Source: an uncultured Collinsella sp. (lineage in GTDB: Bacteria; Actinomycetota; Coriobacteriia; Coriobacteriales; Coriobacteriaceae). From it: DNA of 5,846 nucleotides. Shown here in pieces: positions 1 through 5,828 of the stretch. The position numbers and the translations under genes were made by a program. Position 1 is the first letter of the stretch; each line of letters starts with the position of its first letter. The notes beneath the pieces are model-generated. The model searched no databases and was not told where the DNA came from. It saw only the letters and a program-made list of their open reading frames with translations. The DNA lies in assembly GCA_900549185.1 (NCBI GenBank), contig URNM01000111.1:1-5846 (forward strand). The letters run 5' to 3'.

Positions 1-662
1 TCGGGGAAGGTGACGTTGACGTCGAACTCCTCGCCAGCAGCGTGGCCGACGATCTGATCCTCGAAGCCGGGGATGAAGCTGCCGCTGCCCAGGGTCAGGC
101 TGTAGTGCTCAGCCTTGCCGCCCTCGAATGCGACGCCATCCACAAAGCCCTCGAAGTCGATGTCCACGATGTCGCCGTTCTCAGCAGCACCCTCGCGGGT
201 CAGCTCACGGGCGTTGCGCTCCTGCACACGCTTCAGCTCGGCCTCAACAGCCTCGTCAGAAACAGTATGGACAGTCTTCTCAACGGTCAGACCGTTGTAG
301 TTGCCGACCTTGACTTCGGGCATCACAGCGACCTTGACGGTCAGGGTCACGCCCTCGGTCTCGCTGGCAGCATCCACAGAAACCTCGGGACGGCCAACGG
401 GCTCGATGCCGGCTTCCTTCACAGCTGCCTCGTAAGCAGCGGGGAACAGCTCATTGATGGCATCATAGGTAAAGACATCAGCGCCGTACATCTTCTCGAT
501 CAGAGCGCGGGGAGCCTTGCCCTTGCGGAAGCCGGGAACTGCGTACTTCTTGCCCTCCTTCTTGAAGACATCGGCCACTGCGCCCTTAAAGGCCTCAGCG
601 TCGATGGAGAACTGCAGCTCTGCCATGCTCTTCTCGAGCTTTTCGCACTTGATGAAATTCAT
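1..662 (-). CDS. tig: Trigger factor, N-terminal half (partial, runs off left edge)
   Basis: Trigger factor is the ribosome-docked chaperone and peptidyl-prolyl isomerase that meets nascent chains at the exit tunnel. The frame is open for 220 codons from ATG 662 to the left edge, about half the family's usual 430-450 residues. It starts MNFIKCEKLEKSM. The ribosome-docking loop GFRKGKAP is at residues 44-51, followed by an alpha/beta N-terminal domain to about 115 and a linker. The FKBP-like PPIase domain begins near residue 160 (ENGDIVDIDFEGFVDG) and includes FIPGFEDQIVG at 196-206. The missing part would hold the end of the PPIase domain and the helical C-terminal chaperone arms. A GGAGG Shine-Dalgarno at 675-671, 8 nt upstream, fixes the start. 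It has its own promoter and leader, so it is probably expressed independently of the upstream genes. The sequence style suggests an Oscillospiraceae clostridium. In many bacteria clpP and clpX follow tig, but that would lie outside this window. Confidence 0.96.
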   Translation of the reverse strand, partial: MNFIKCEKLEKSMAELQFSIDAEAFKGAVADVFKKEGKKYAVPGFRKGKAPRALIEKMYGADVFTYDAINELFPAAYEAAVKEAGIEPVGRPEVSVDAASETEGVTLTVKVAVMPEVKVGNYNGLTVEKTVHTVSDEAVEAELKRVQERNARELTREGAAENGDIVDIDFEGFVDGVAFEGGKAEHYSLTLGSGSFIPGFEDQIVGHAAGEEFDVNVTFP

Positions 663-726
663 TTGTGTATCCTCCACTCAAATATTCTATTGCGTTGGGG
701 CAGCGGGAAAACTGCCGCCTGCAACC

Positions 727-771
727 GCGCACCGCGTCCTTGCTGTTTGCGAAATGCGGGGACGCGCGCGC
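727..771 (-). promoter_or_regulatory. GC-rich inverted repeat in the tig 5' leader
   Basis: CGCGTCC (733-739) and GGACGCG (760-766) form a perfect 7-bp stem around a 20-nt loop. It is extended by a second 4-bp GCGC/GCGC stem (727-730 with 768-771) across a small asymmetric internal loop. It sits in the middle of the roughly 135-nt leader between the predicted tig promoter and its ribosome binding site. It has no U-tract on the minus strand, so it does not look like an intrinsic terminator. It could be a transcript-stabilising or regulatory hairpin, or a chance product of high GC. The pairing is seen directly; any function is inference. Confidence 0.4.
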
Positions 772-802
772 TCAATTGGGTGCAACAATCGCGTCAAAAC
801 TT

Positions 803-832
803 ATTATAGCACGTTCCAGACACAATTGCCAG
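803..832 (-). promoter_or_regulatory. Predicted sigma-70-type promoter of tig (extended -10)
   Basis: Reading the minus strand, a perfect TATAAT -10 box (808-803) is preceded directly by TGC (811-809), an extended -10 motif. A partial -35 match, CTGGCA (832-827, 4 of 6 to TTGACA), lies 18 bp upstream. Transcription would start near 796 and leave a leader of about 135 nt before the tig ATG. No intrinsic terminator is visible between the metallophosphoesterase stop (877) and this promoter, so read-through from upstream is also possible. Confidence 0.7.
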
Positions 833-876
833 ACCAAATTTTGACTTTTTGTTCTTTTTGCCCACTCTGTCCGCCT

Positions 877-1560
877 TTAATTGATGCGGTACGGGCAGAA
901 ACGCAGGCCGTCGGCACTGACGAGCTTGTAGCGGATGCCGTCCACATCGCCCTGCACCGCATAGCGGATGGCATTGCCGTGCAGATGGCCATAGTAGCAG
1001 GTCCTGATGCTGTATTCCTTTAAGGTGGCCACGATTTCCGGCGCACTGGTGCCGGTATACACCGGCGGATAGTGCAGGAACACCAGCTTTTCCAGCCCGG
1101 GTTCTGCGGCGTCGAGGCTCATCTTCAAGCGGCCTATCTCCCGATTCATCACCTTTTCGTCGTGAGGCTCCCCCACATCGAACAGCCAGCCCCGGGTGCC
1201 GCAGATGGCGTAGCCCTCCACAGAGTAGGAGTTGTTGTGCAGGATGTGGAGCGTATCGAAGCCCTCGGCTTTCAGGTAGGCGTTCATCTTGTTGGCGGTG
1301 GTCCACCAATAGTCGTGATTGCCCTTCATGATGAGCTTCTGGCCGGGCAGCTGCTGCAGAAATTCGAAATCTTTGCGGGTATCGGTGAGACGCATGGCCC
1401 AGCTGATGTCGCCTGCAAGGACAATGGTATCCTCGGGCTTTACGAGCTTGCGCCAGTTGGTCTCCAGCCGTTCCACATAGCCGTTCCAGCCGGGGAAAAC
1501 GTCCATCGGCTTGGAGCCGCCCAGGGAAAGGTGGGTATCGCCAAGCACAAAAAGTGCCAT
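877..1560 (-). CDS. Calcineurin-like metallophosphoesterase, substrate unknown
   Basis: This is a complete 227-residue protein made of a single calcineurin-like phosphoesterase domain. All the di-metal motifs are present in order: GDTH (Asp8, His10), GD (Asp51), GNHD (Asn81, His82, Asp83), a metal-binding His in LHYPP (His163) and GHLHG (His192, His194). The fold uses two metal ions, commonly Mn or Fe, to hydrolyse phosphomono- or diesters. It has no signal peptide or membrane segment, so it should be cytoplasmic. The length and the CGTRGW segment (120-125) fit the small stand-alone phosphohydrolases of Firmicutes often annotated only as 'metallophosphoesterase'. The natural substrate cannot be read from the sequence. 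ATG 1560 is chosen because of an AGGAG box at 1575-1571, 10 nt upstream. The start lies 28 bp after the thrC stop, suggesting cotranscription. Arg codons include CGG and AGG (4 of 12), unlike lysC and asd. Confidence 0.9.
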   Translation of the reverse strand: MALFVLGDTHLSLGGSKPMDVFPGWNGYVERLETNWRKLVKPEDTIVLAGDISWAMRLTDTRKDFEFLQQLPGQKLIMKGNHDYWWTTANKMNAYLKAEGFDTLHILHNNSYSVEGYAICGTRGWLFDVGEPHDEKVMNREIGRLKMSLDAAEPGLEKLVFLHYPPVYTGTSAPEIVATLKEYSIRTCYYGHLHGNAIRYAVQGDVDGIRYKLVSADGLRFCPYRIN

Positions 1561-1588
1561 AGTTTATTTACTCCTGTTCTGGTTTTCG

Positions 1589-3082
1589 TCATGCCTGACA
1601 GCCCAGTGCCACCTCCGCGATCTGAGCCGGGTCGATGACGGTGCTGAACCGCTCGGCCTTCTGCCGCAGGACGGCGAGACTTGCGGGAGCGGTGCGGCCG
1701 GTAGCCTCTTCCAGCGCCTGCATGGCCTCGAAGTCGTTCTCCGGGGCAGTGTGGCCCAGAGCTTCCAGCACGCTGCGCGGGAACTTGAAGGGCGAGGCGG
1801 TGGAAAGCACCACCATCGGCACGCCGTCCCGTTTCTTCTGAGCGGCAACATGGAAAGCCACTGCCGTATGGGTATCGCAGAGGTAGCCGTCCTTCTCGTA
1901 GCGGGCGCGGATCTCCCCTGCCACCTGTTCCTCACTGCTCCAGCCGCAGTCAAAGCTCTCCTGAATGGCCTTCAGCGTCTCGGGACGGACGGTGTAGCGG
2001 CCCGTCTCGTTCAGGCTCTTCATCAGGCCGGCCACTTCGGCATCGCTGCCGGTGACGTGGTAGAGCAGGCGCTCAAGGTTCGAGGACACAAGGATGTCCA
2101 TGCTGGGCGAAGTAGTCTTATAGAACTCCCGCTTTGCAGTGTAAGTGCCGGTGGAGAGGAAGTCAGTCAGGACGTTGTTCTGGTTGGAGGCGCAGACCAG
2201 CTTGCCGACGGGCAGGCCCATCTGCTTTGCATAGTAGCCGGCCAGAATATCGCCGAAGTTGCCGGTGGGGACGCAGAAATCCACTGCGTCGCCCAGCGCG
2301 ATCTGCCTCGCCTTGAGAAGCTGGGCGTACGCAGCAAAATAATAGACGATCTGCGGGACCAGACGGCCCCAGTTGATGGAGTTGGCGCTGGACAGGCGGA
2401 TGTTCCGCTTTGCCAGCTCGGCAGCAATGGCCGTGTCGCCGAAGACCCGCTTCACGCCGGTCTGGGCGTCGTCAAAGTTGCCGCGGATGCCGCAGACGGC
2501 GACGTTGTCGCCCTCCTGCGTGGACATCTGCAGGTTCTGGACGCGGCTAACCTTGCCCTCGGGATAAAAGACGGTGATGCCCGTGCCCGGGGCGTCGGCA
2601 AAGCCGGCGAGTGCGGCCTTGCCGGTATCGCCCGATGTGGCGGTGACGATCATGATGCGCTCGGCGCCGCCGTCCTTGGCGGAAGTGCGGGCCATCAAGC
2701 GGGGGAGCATCTGCAGAGCGACGTCCTTGAAGGCGCTTGTGGGGCCGCCAAAGAGCTCCATCACATAGGTCTGAGGGGCGTCAGCGCCCGGCGCAGCGTC
2801 GAGTTTGACGAGCGGCGTAACCTCTTCACTCGCGAACGTGCCGCGGTATGCCTCGTCGACACACGCCGAAATTTCTTCGGCCGTGTAATCATTCAGTAAC
2901 ATTTCCAACACATCTTGAGCGATTTCAAAGTACGATTTATCTGCAAGCGAGCTGATATCGACCTGCTGGGTGCCGAGCTCGTCCGAGACAAACAAACCCC
3001 CGTCGGGAGCGATGCCGGTGCGGATTGCCACCTTACTTGAGCACGATAAAGTGCGTCCTCGTGTACTATGATAAGTTCCCAT
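1589..3082 (-). CDS. thrC: Threonine synthase
   Basis: ThrC is a cytoplasmic PLP enzyme that converts O-phospho-L-homoserine to L-threonine and phosphate. The 497-residue length fits the long (E. coli/yeast-type) class. Visible landmarks are the family N-terminus HSTRG (5-9), the PLP Schiff-base lysine in SAFKD (Lys119), the phosphate-binding loop TATSGDTGKA (147-156), GNFDDAQTGVKR (201-212), SSANSINWGR (231-240) and PTGNFGD (272-278). The segment FGGPT at 111-115 has Gly where HGPT is common. ATG 3082 is preferred over an in-frame ATG at 3127 because a GAGGAG box (3097-3092) lies 9 nt before it, and the 15 extra residues would be atypical. Codon use is not uniform: before codon 200 none of 9 Arg codons is CGG and 3 of 15 Leu codons are CTG; from codon 212 on, 6 of 16 Arg are CGG and 17 of 26 Leu are CTG. 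The gene may therefore be a hybrid of two sources. The enzyme call is secure; its integrity as one natural gene is not. Confidence 0.93.
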   Translation of the reverse strand: MGTYHSTRGRTLSCSSKVAIRTGIAPDGGLFVSDELGTQQVDISSLADKSYFEIAQDVLEMLLNDYTAEEISACVDEAYRGTFASEEVTPLVKLDAAPGADAPQTYVMELFGGPTSAFKDVALQMLPRLMARTSAKDGGAERIMIVTATSGDTGKAALAGFADAPGTGITVFYPEGKVSRVQNLQMSTQEGDNVAVCGIRGNFDDAQTGVKRVFGDTAIAAELAKRNIRLSSANSINWGRLVPQIVYYFAAYAQLLKARQIALGDAVDFCVPTGNFGDILAGYYAKQMGLPVGKLVCASNQNNVLTDFLSTGTYTAKREFYKTTSPSMDILVSSNLERLLYHVTGSDAEVAGLMKSLNETGRYTVRPETLKAIQESFDCGWSSEEQVAGEIRARYEKDGYLCDTHTAVAFHVAAQKKRDGVPMVVLSTASPFKFPRSVLEALGHTAPENDFEAMQALEEATGRTAPASLAVLRQKAERFSTVIDPAQIAEVALGCQA

Positions 3083-3091
3083 ATAACACTG

Positions 3092-3097
3092 CTCCTC
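3092..3097 (-). promoter_or_regulatory. Ribosome binding site fixing the thrC start
   Basis: GAGGAG on the minus strand, 9 nt upstream of ATG 3082. The alternative in-frame ATG at 3127 has no purine-rich box at a suitable distance. This supports the shorter start, giving a protein that begins MGTYHSTRG. Confidence 0.75.
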
Positions 3098-3166
3098 GGA
3101 TGCCTTGGTCCCAATCGGTGAAACCATGGTATCAGAGAGCGCAAAATAGGTTCGCAGAGGCTTTTT

Positions 3167-3173
3167 AGAAAGG
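3167..3173 (+). promoter_or_regulatory. Ribosome binding site of lysC
   Basis: AGAAAGG matches the complement of the 16S rRNA 3' tail. It lies 13 nt before ATG 3187, which is acceptable because the pairing uses the 5' part of the Shine-Dalgarno consensus. The family N-terminus MIKIAKFGGSS begins exactly at this ATG. Confidence 0.7.
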
Positions 3174-3186
3174 TAACCTCCAGCCC

Positions 3187-4575
3187 ATGATTAAGATTGC
3201 CAAGTTTGGCGGCTCGTCGGTCGCCGACGCCGAACACTTTAAGAAGATCAAGGCCATCGTCGATGCCGACCCGGCTCGCCGTTTTGTGGTGGTTTCTGCC
3301 TGCGGTCGCCGCTTTAAGGGCGACACCAAGGTGACCGACCTGCTCTACCTGGTTAACGCGCACGTTAAGTACCACGTGTCGTGCGAGGAGCTGCTCGAGG
3401 ACATCGGCCAGCGCTACTTTGATATTGCCGACGAGCTGGAGCTCACCTATCCCATCCGCGAGGAGTTCGCGGCTTTTGCCGAGCGCGCCCGCTCGGGCGG
3501 TTACTCCACCGAGGAGCTCGTGAGCCGCGGCGAGTACTTCACCGCTCGCCTGATGGCTGAGTATCTGGGCCTACCGTTCCTGGACGCCGCGACGGTTGTG
3601 GCGTTCCATCACGACGGTACGCTCAGCATGAATCGCACCTCCGAGCTGGTGCAGGAGTATGGCCAGCAGGGCGGCTTTGTAATGCCCGGTTTCTACGGCG
3701 CGACGCGTGAGGGTCAGATCAAGCTGCTCGATCGTGGTGGCGGCGATATTTCCGGCTCGATTCTGGCCAAGTGCCTGGGCGCCGATCTGTACGAGAACTG
3801 GACCGACGTCTCGGGCTTCTACTCTGCCGACCCGCGCATCGTGCCCGAGGCTCAGCCCATTGCGCGCGTTACCTACGAGGAGCTGCGCGAGCTTTCGTAC
3901 ATGGGCGCGAGCGTCCTGCACGAGGAGGCTGTGTTCCCCGTGCGCGAGGCAGGCATTCCGCTGGTCATCAAGAACACCAATGCGCCGCAGGACCCCGGCA
4001 CCATCATTAGCGAGACGGCTGACGAGGGCGAGGCAGAGCCCATCATTACCGGCGTGACCGGCAAGCGCGGTTTTGTCGCCATCAACGTCGCCCGCGACCG
4101 CACCAAGCCCCGTGTTGGCTTTATGCGCCGTGCGCTTTCGGTGTTCGAGCGCTATGACGTTTCCGTCGAGCACATGCCCACCGGTGTCGACCGGTTTGGC
4201 GCCGTGGTGCAGGAGCAGGACGTTCACGATTCGCTGTACTCGCTTGTGGGCGACATTCAGCAGGAGGTCGAACCGCTCGAGATCGAGGTTGTCGAGGGCC
4301 TGGCGCTTATCGCGACCGTCGGTCGTAACCTGCGCGGTCGTGCAGGTATCTCGGGTCATCTGTTTGGCATGCTTGGCCAGGCTGGCGTGAGCGTGCGTAT
4401 GATTTCGCAGAGCTGCGACGAGATCAATATCATTATCGGTGTCGAGGAGAAAGACTTCGACCTGGCGATTCAGACCATTTACCGTGCCTTCTCCGATGAG
4501 AACGGCATTGTGAAGGTCTCTGACCTAGAGGCTCCCGCGTCGGCCGATCCCGCCCTGGCTGCGCTCCATAAGTAG
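3187..4575 (+). CDS. lysC: Aspartate kinase with two C-terminal ACT domains
   Basis: Aspartokinase transfers the gamma-phosphate of ATP to the beta-carboxyl of L-aspartate, the committed step to lysine/diaminopimelate, threonine and methionine. The 462-residue protein is complete. The amino-acid-kinase domain spans about 2-275: KFGGSS (6-11), VVVSACG (34-40), SRGEYFTARL (113-122), the nucleotide-site segment RGGGDISGSILA (183-194) and DVSGFYSADPR (207-217). Two regulatory ACT domains follow (about 290-365 and 370-445), expected to bind end-product amino acids. The GGDISGSILA segment and the HMPTGVD segment (329-335) resemble, from memory, the Bacillus YclM/ThrD class rather than the alpha/beta-type LysC with an internal beta-subunit start. 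Which amino acid inhibits it cannot be read from sequence. The Arg codons are almost all CGC or CGT (29 of 30). The C-terminal tail after 450 is Ala/Pro-rich and probably disordered. A hairpin terminator follows. Overall the protein reads like a Coriobacteriia (Collinsella-type) enzyme. Confidence 0.95.
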   Translation: MIKIAKFGGSSVADAEHFKKIKAIVDADPARRFVVVSACGRRFKGDTKVTDLLYLVNAHVKYHVSCEELLEDIGQRYFDIADELELTYPIREEFAAFAERARSGGYSTEELVSRGEYFTARLMAEYLGLPFLDAATVVAFHHDGTLSMNRTSELVQEYGQQGGFVMPGFYGATREGQIKLLDRGGGDISGSILAKCLGADLYENWTDVSGFYSADPRIVPEAQPIARVTYEELRELSYMGASVLHEEAVFPVREAGIPLVIKNTNAPQDPGTIISETADEGEAEPIITGVTGKRGFVAINVARDRTKPRVGFMRRALSVFERYDVSVEHMPTGVDRFGAVVQEQDVHDSLYSLVGDIQQEVEPLEIEVVEGLALIATVGRNLRGRAGISGHLFGMLGQAGVSVRMISQSCDEINIIIGVEEKDFDLAIQTIYRAFSDENGIVKVSDLEAPASADPALAALHK

Positions 4576-4626
4576 CTGCTATCTCGGTGGATTTTTGGGA
4601 TAAGTGCCAAAAATCAACTGCGGGGC

Positions 4627-4648
4627 GTTTCGTTTCGGTTTCGTTTCG
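4627..4648 (+). repeat. Perfect 11-bp tandem repeat between lysC and asd
   Basis: The unit GTTTCGTTTCG occurs twice without a gap (4627-4637 and 4638-4648), and each unit is itself nearly two copies of GTTTCG. It lies directly before the GC hairpin at 4650. It may be a replication-slippage tract that varies between strains. No protein-coding role is visible. Confidence 0.7.
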
Positions 4649-4649
4649 G

Positions 4650-4681
4650 CGGGGCGGGTTTCGTGCCCGCCCCGTTCTTGT
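4650..4681 (+). terminator. Intrinsic terminator-like hairpin after lysC
   Basis: CGGGGCGGG (4650-4658) pairs perfectly with CCCGCCCCG (4666-4674), a 9-bp stem with a 7-nt loop (TTTCGTG). It is followed by TTCTTGTAT, a modest, interrupted U-tract. It lies 75 bp after the lysC stop and 69 bp before the asd start. The stem is strong and the U-tract weak, so it may attenuate rather than fully stop transcription into asd. Confidence 0.7.
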
Positions 4682-4737
4682 ATACACTGGCAACAATTAT
4701 CGGCCTGCTCGGCGTGCGGGCAAAAGCCACAACCTTT

Positions 4738-4745
4738 AAAGGGAG
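4738..4745 (+). promoter_or_regulatory. Ribosome binding site fixing the asd start
   Basis: AAAGGGAG ends 4 nt before ATG 4750; its AAAGG core is 7 nt away. The reading frame is open upstream to a GTG at 4663, but that codon lies inside the lysC terminator hairpin and the added residues are unlike the family. ATG 4750 is therefore the start. No convincing promoter was seen upstream; the TATACA at 4681-4686 lacks a -35 partner. Confidence 0.75.
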
Positions 4746-4749
4746 AAGC

Positions 4750-5775
4750 ATGAAACAGTACACGGTTGCTATTTTGGGCGCGACGGGAGCCGTGGGCACC
4801 CAGATGCTCGAGTGCCTCAACGAGCAGGAGTTCCCGGTTGGCAAGCTCAAGCTGCTGGCAAGTGCACGCTCCGCGGGCAAGACCGTTGAGTTCCGCGGCG
4901 AGCAGATCATGATTGAGGAAGCTTGCCCCGAGGCCTTTGAGGGCTGCGACATCGTGCTCGGCGCTGCCGGCGACGATATCGCCAAGGAGCTGCTGCCTGA
5001 GGCCGTCAAGCGCGGCGCCGTCGTGGTCGACAACAGCCATGCCTTCCGTATGGATCCCGAGGTGCCGCTGGTCGTGCCCGAGATCAATGCCGACGATATC
5101 AAGTGGCATCACGGCCTCATCGCCAACCCCAACTGCGCGACCATTATCGGTCTGGTTCCCACGTGGCCGCTGCATCAGCTCGCCGGCGTGAAACGCATGA
5201 TCGTCTCGACGTATCAGGCGGCTTCGGGTGCCGGCGCTCCCGGCATGGCCGAGCTCGAGGCTCAGCTGGCCGCCTTGGGCCGTGGCGAGGAGATTCCCGA
5301 GCCGCGCGCGTTTGCCGCCCAGCTGGCGAGCAACCTGATTCCGCAGATTGGCGGCGTCAAGGAGGAGGGCTTTACCTCTGAGGAGATGAAGTTGCAAAAC
5401 GAGGGCCGCAAGATCATGCACCTGCCCGAGCTGCGCGTGAACTGCACCTGTGTGCGCGTGCCGGTGCTGCGTTCGCACTCCGAGAGCATTACGCTCGAGT
5501 TTGAGCGCGACATCACGGTGGAAGAGGCCCGCGCTGCGCTGGCTGCTGCTCCGGGCGTGAAGCTCGTTGACGACATGGGCGCCGAGGATGCACACAATCG
5601 CTTCCCCATGCCGATGGATACGTCCGACCAGGATCTGATCTGGGTCGGTCGCGTGCGTCGCGACATCTCGAACCCCGAGGCTGCGCGCGGCATCACCTTC
5701 TGGTGCTGCGGCGATCAAATCCGTAAGGGCGCGGCAACCAACGCCGTCCAAATCGCCAAGCTGCTCTGCGAGTAG
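4750..5775 (+). CDS. asd: Aspartate-semialdehyde dehydrogenase
   Basis: Asd carries out the NADPH-dependent reductive dephosphorylation of L-aspartyl 4-phosphate to L-aspartate 4-semialdehyde, directly after LysC. This is the branch point to diaminopimelate (cell wall and lysine) and to homoserine. The protein is complete at 341 residues, normal for the family. It has an N-terminal NADP-binding Rossmann motif GATGAVG (10-16), the DNSHAFR substrate loop (94-100), DVPLVVPEIN-like PLVVPEIN (106-113), the catalytic cysteine in NPNCAT (Cys129), QAASGAGAPG (156-165), the acid/base histidine in RVPVLRSHS (His243) and the C-terminal KGAATNAVQIAKLL (326-339). The NSHAFR loop has His where Ser-Ala or Thr-Ser is often seen. 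It lies downstream of lysC on the same strand, separated by a hairpin, so it may be cotranscribed in part or have its own promoter. Arg codons are all CGC or CGT (19 of 19), like lysC, supporting a common genome of origin. It has its own terminator. Confidence 0.96.
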   Translation: MKQYTVAILGATGAVGTQMLECLNEQEFPVGKLKLLASARSAGKTVEFRGEQIMIEEACPEAFEGCDIVLGAAGDDIAKELLPEAVKRGAVVVDNSHAFRMDPEVPLVVPEINADDIKWHHGLIANPNCATIIGLVPTWPLHQLAGVKRMIVSTYQAASGAGAPGMAELEAQLAALGRGEEIPEPRAFAAQLASNLIPQIGGVKEEGFTSEEMKLQNEGRKIMHLPELRVNCTCVRVPVLRSHSESITLEFERDITVEEARAALAAAPGVKLVDDMGAEDAHNRFPMPMDTSDQDLIWVGRVRRDISNPEAARGITFWCCGDQIRKGAATNAVQIAKLLCE

Positions 5776-5785
5776 CGGTGGACCT

Positions 5786-5812
5786 GTCCGGCTGGGGCCG
5801 GGCTTAGTTTTC
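5786..5812 (+). terminator. Intrinsic terminator of asd
   Basis: GTCCGGC (5786-5792) and GCCGGGC (5797-5803) form a 7-bp stem with one G-U pair and a TGGG tetraloop. It is followed by TTAGTTTTC. It starts 10 bp after the asd stop, a normal place for a rho-independent terminator. Confidence 0.75.
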
Positions 5813-5828
5813 AGAACGTCCTCGACCA

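Larger units (their letters stand above)
3083..3186. promoter_or_regulatory. Divergent thrC/lysC intergenic region
   Basis: These 104 bp lie between the oppositely directed thrC and lysC starts and must hold both promoters if the arrangement is natural. Both ribosome binding sites are clear: GAGGAG for thrC and AGAAAGG for lysC. I could not find a convincing -35/-10 pair in either direction. Weak candidates are TTGGTC (3105-3110) with TATCAG (3130-3135) for lysC, a 19-bp spacer, and a TATTTT -10-like box for thrC. Short inverted elements such as GGTgaaACC (3117-3125) are too small to call an operator. There is no room for a large riboswitch such as a lysine riboswitch or T-box. Confidence 0.5.

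Noticed and set aside
42..809. A 255-codon open frame on the plus strand opposite tig
   Set aside because: The trigger factor motifs on the minus strand are unambiguous. This frame also runs through the tig leader and promoter.
833..876. A terminator after the metallophosphoesterase gene
   Set aside because: The stretch contains A-rich runs on the minus strand but no stem of useful length followed by a U-tract.
1511..2899. A 462-codon open frame on the plus strand opposite thrC and the metallophosphoesterase start
   Set aside because: It is antisense to well-supported enzymes, has no recognisable domain, and is explained by the scarcity of stops opposite GC-rich codons.
3083..3127. An earlier thrC start at ATG 3127
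   Set aside because: It adds 15 atypical residues and has no ribosome binding site, while ATG 3082 has GAGGAG at good spacing and the family N-terminus.
4663..4749. An earlier asd start at GTG 4663
   Set aside because: The codon is within the loop of the lysC terminator hairpin, and the Rossmann-fold N-terminus begins at ATG 4750 after a good ribosome binding site.
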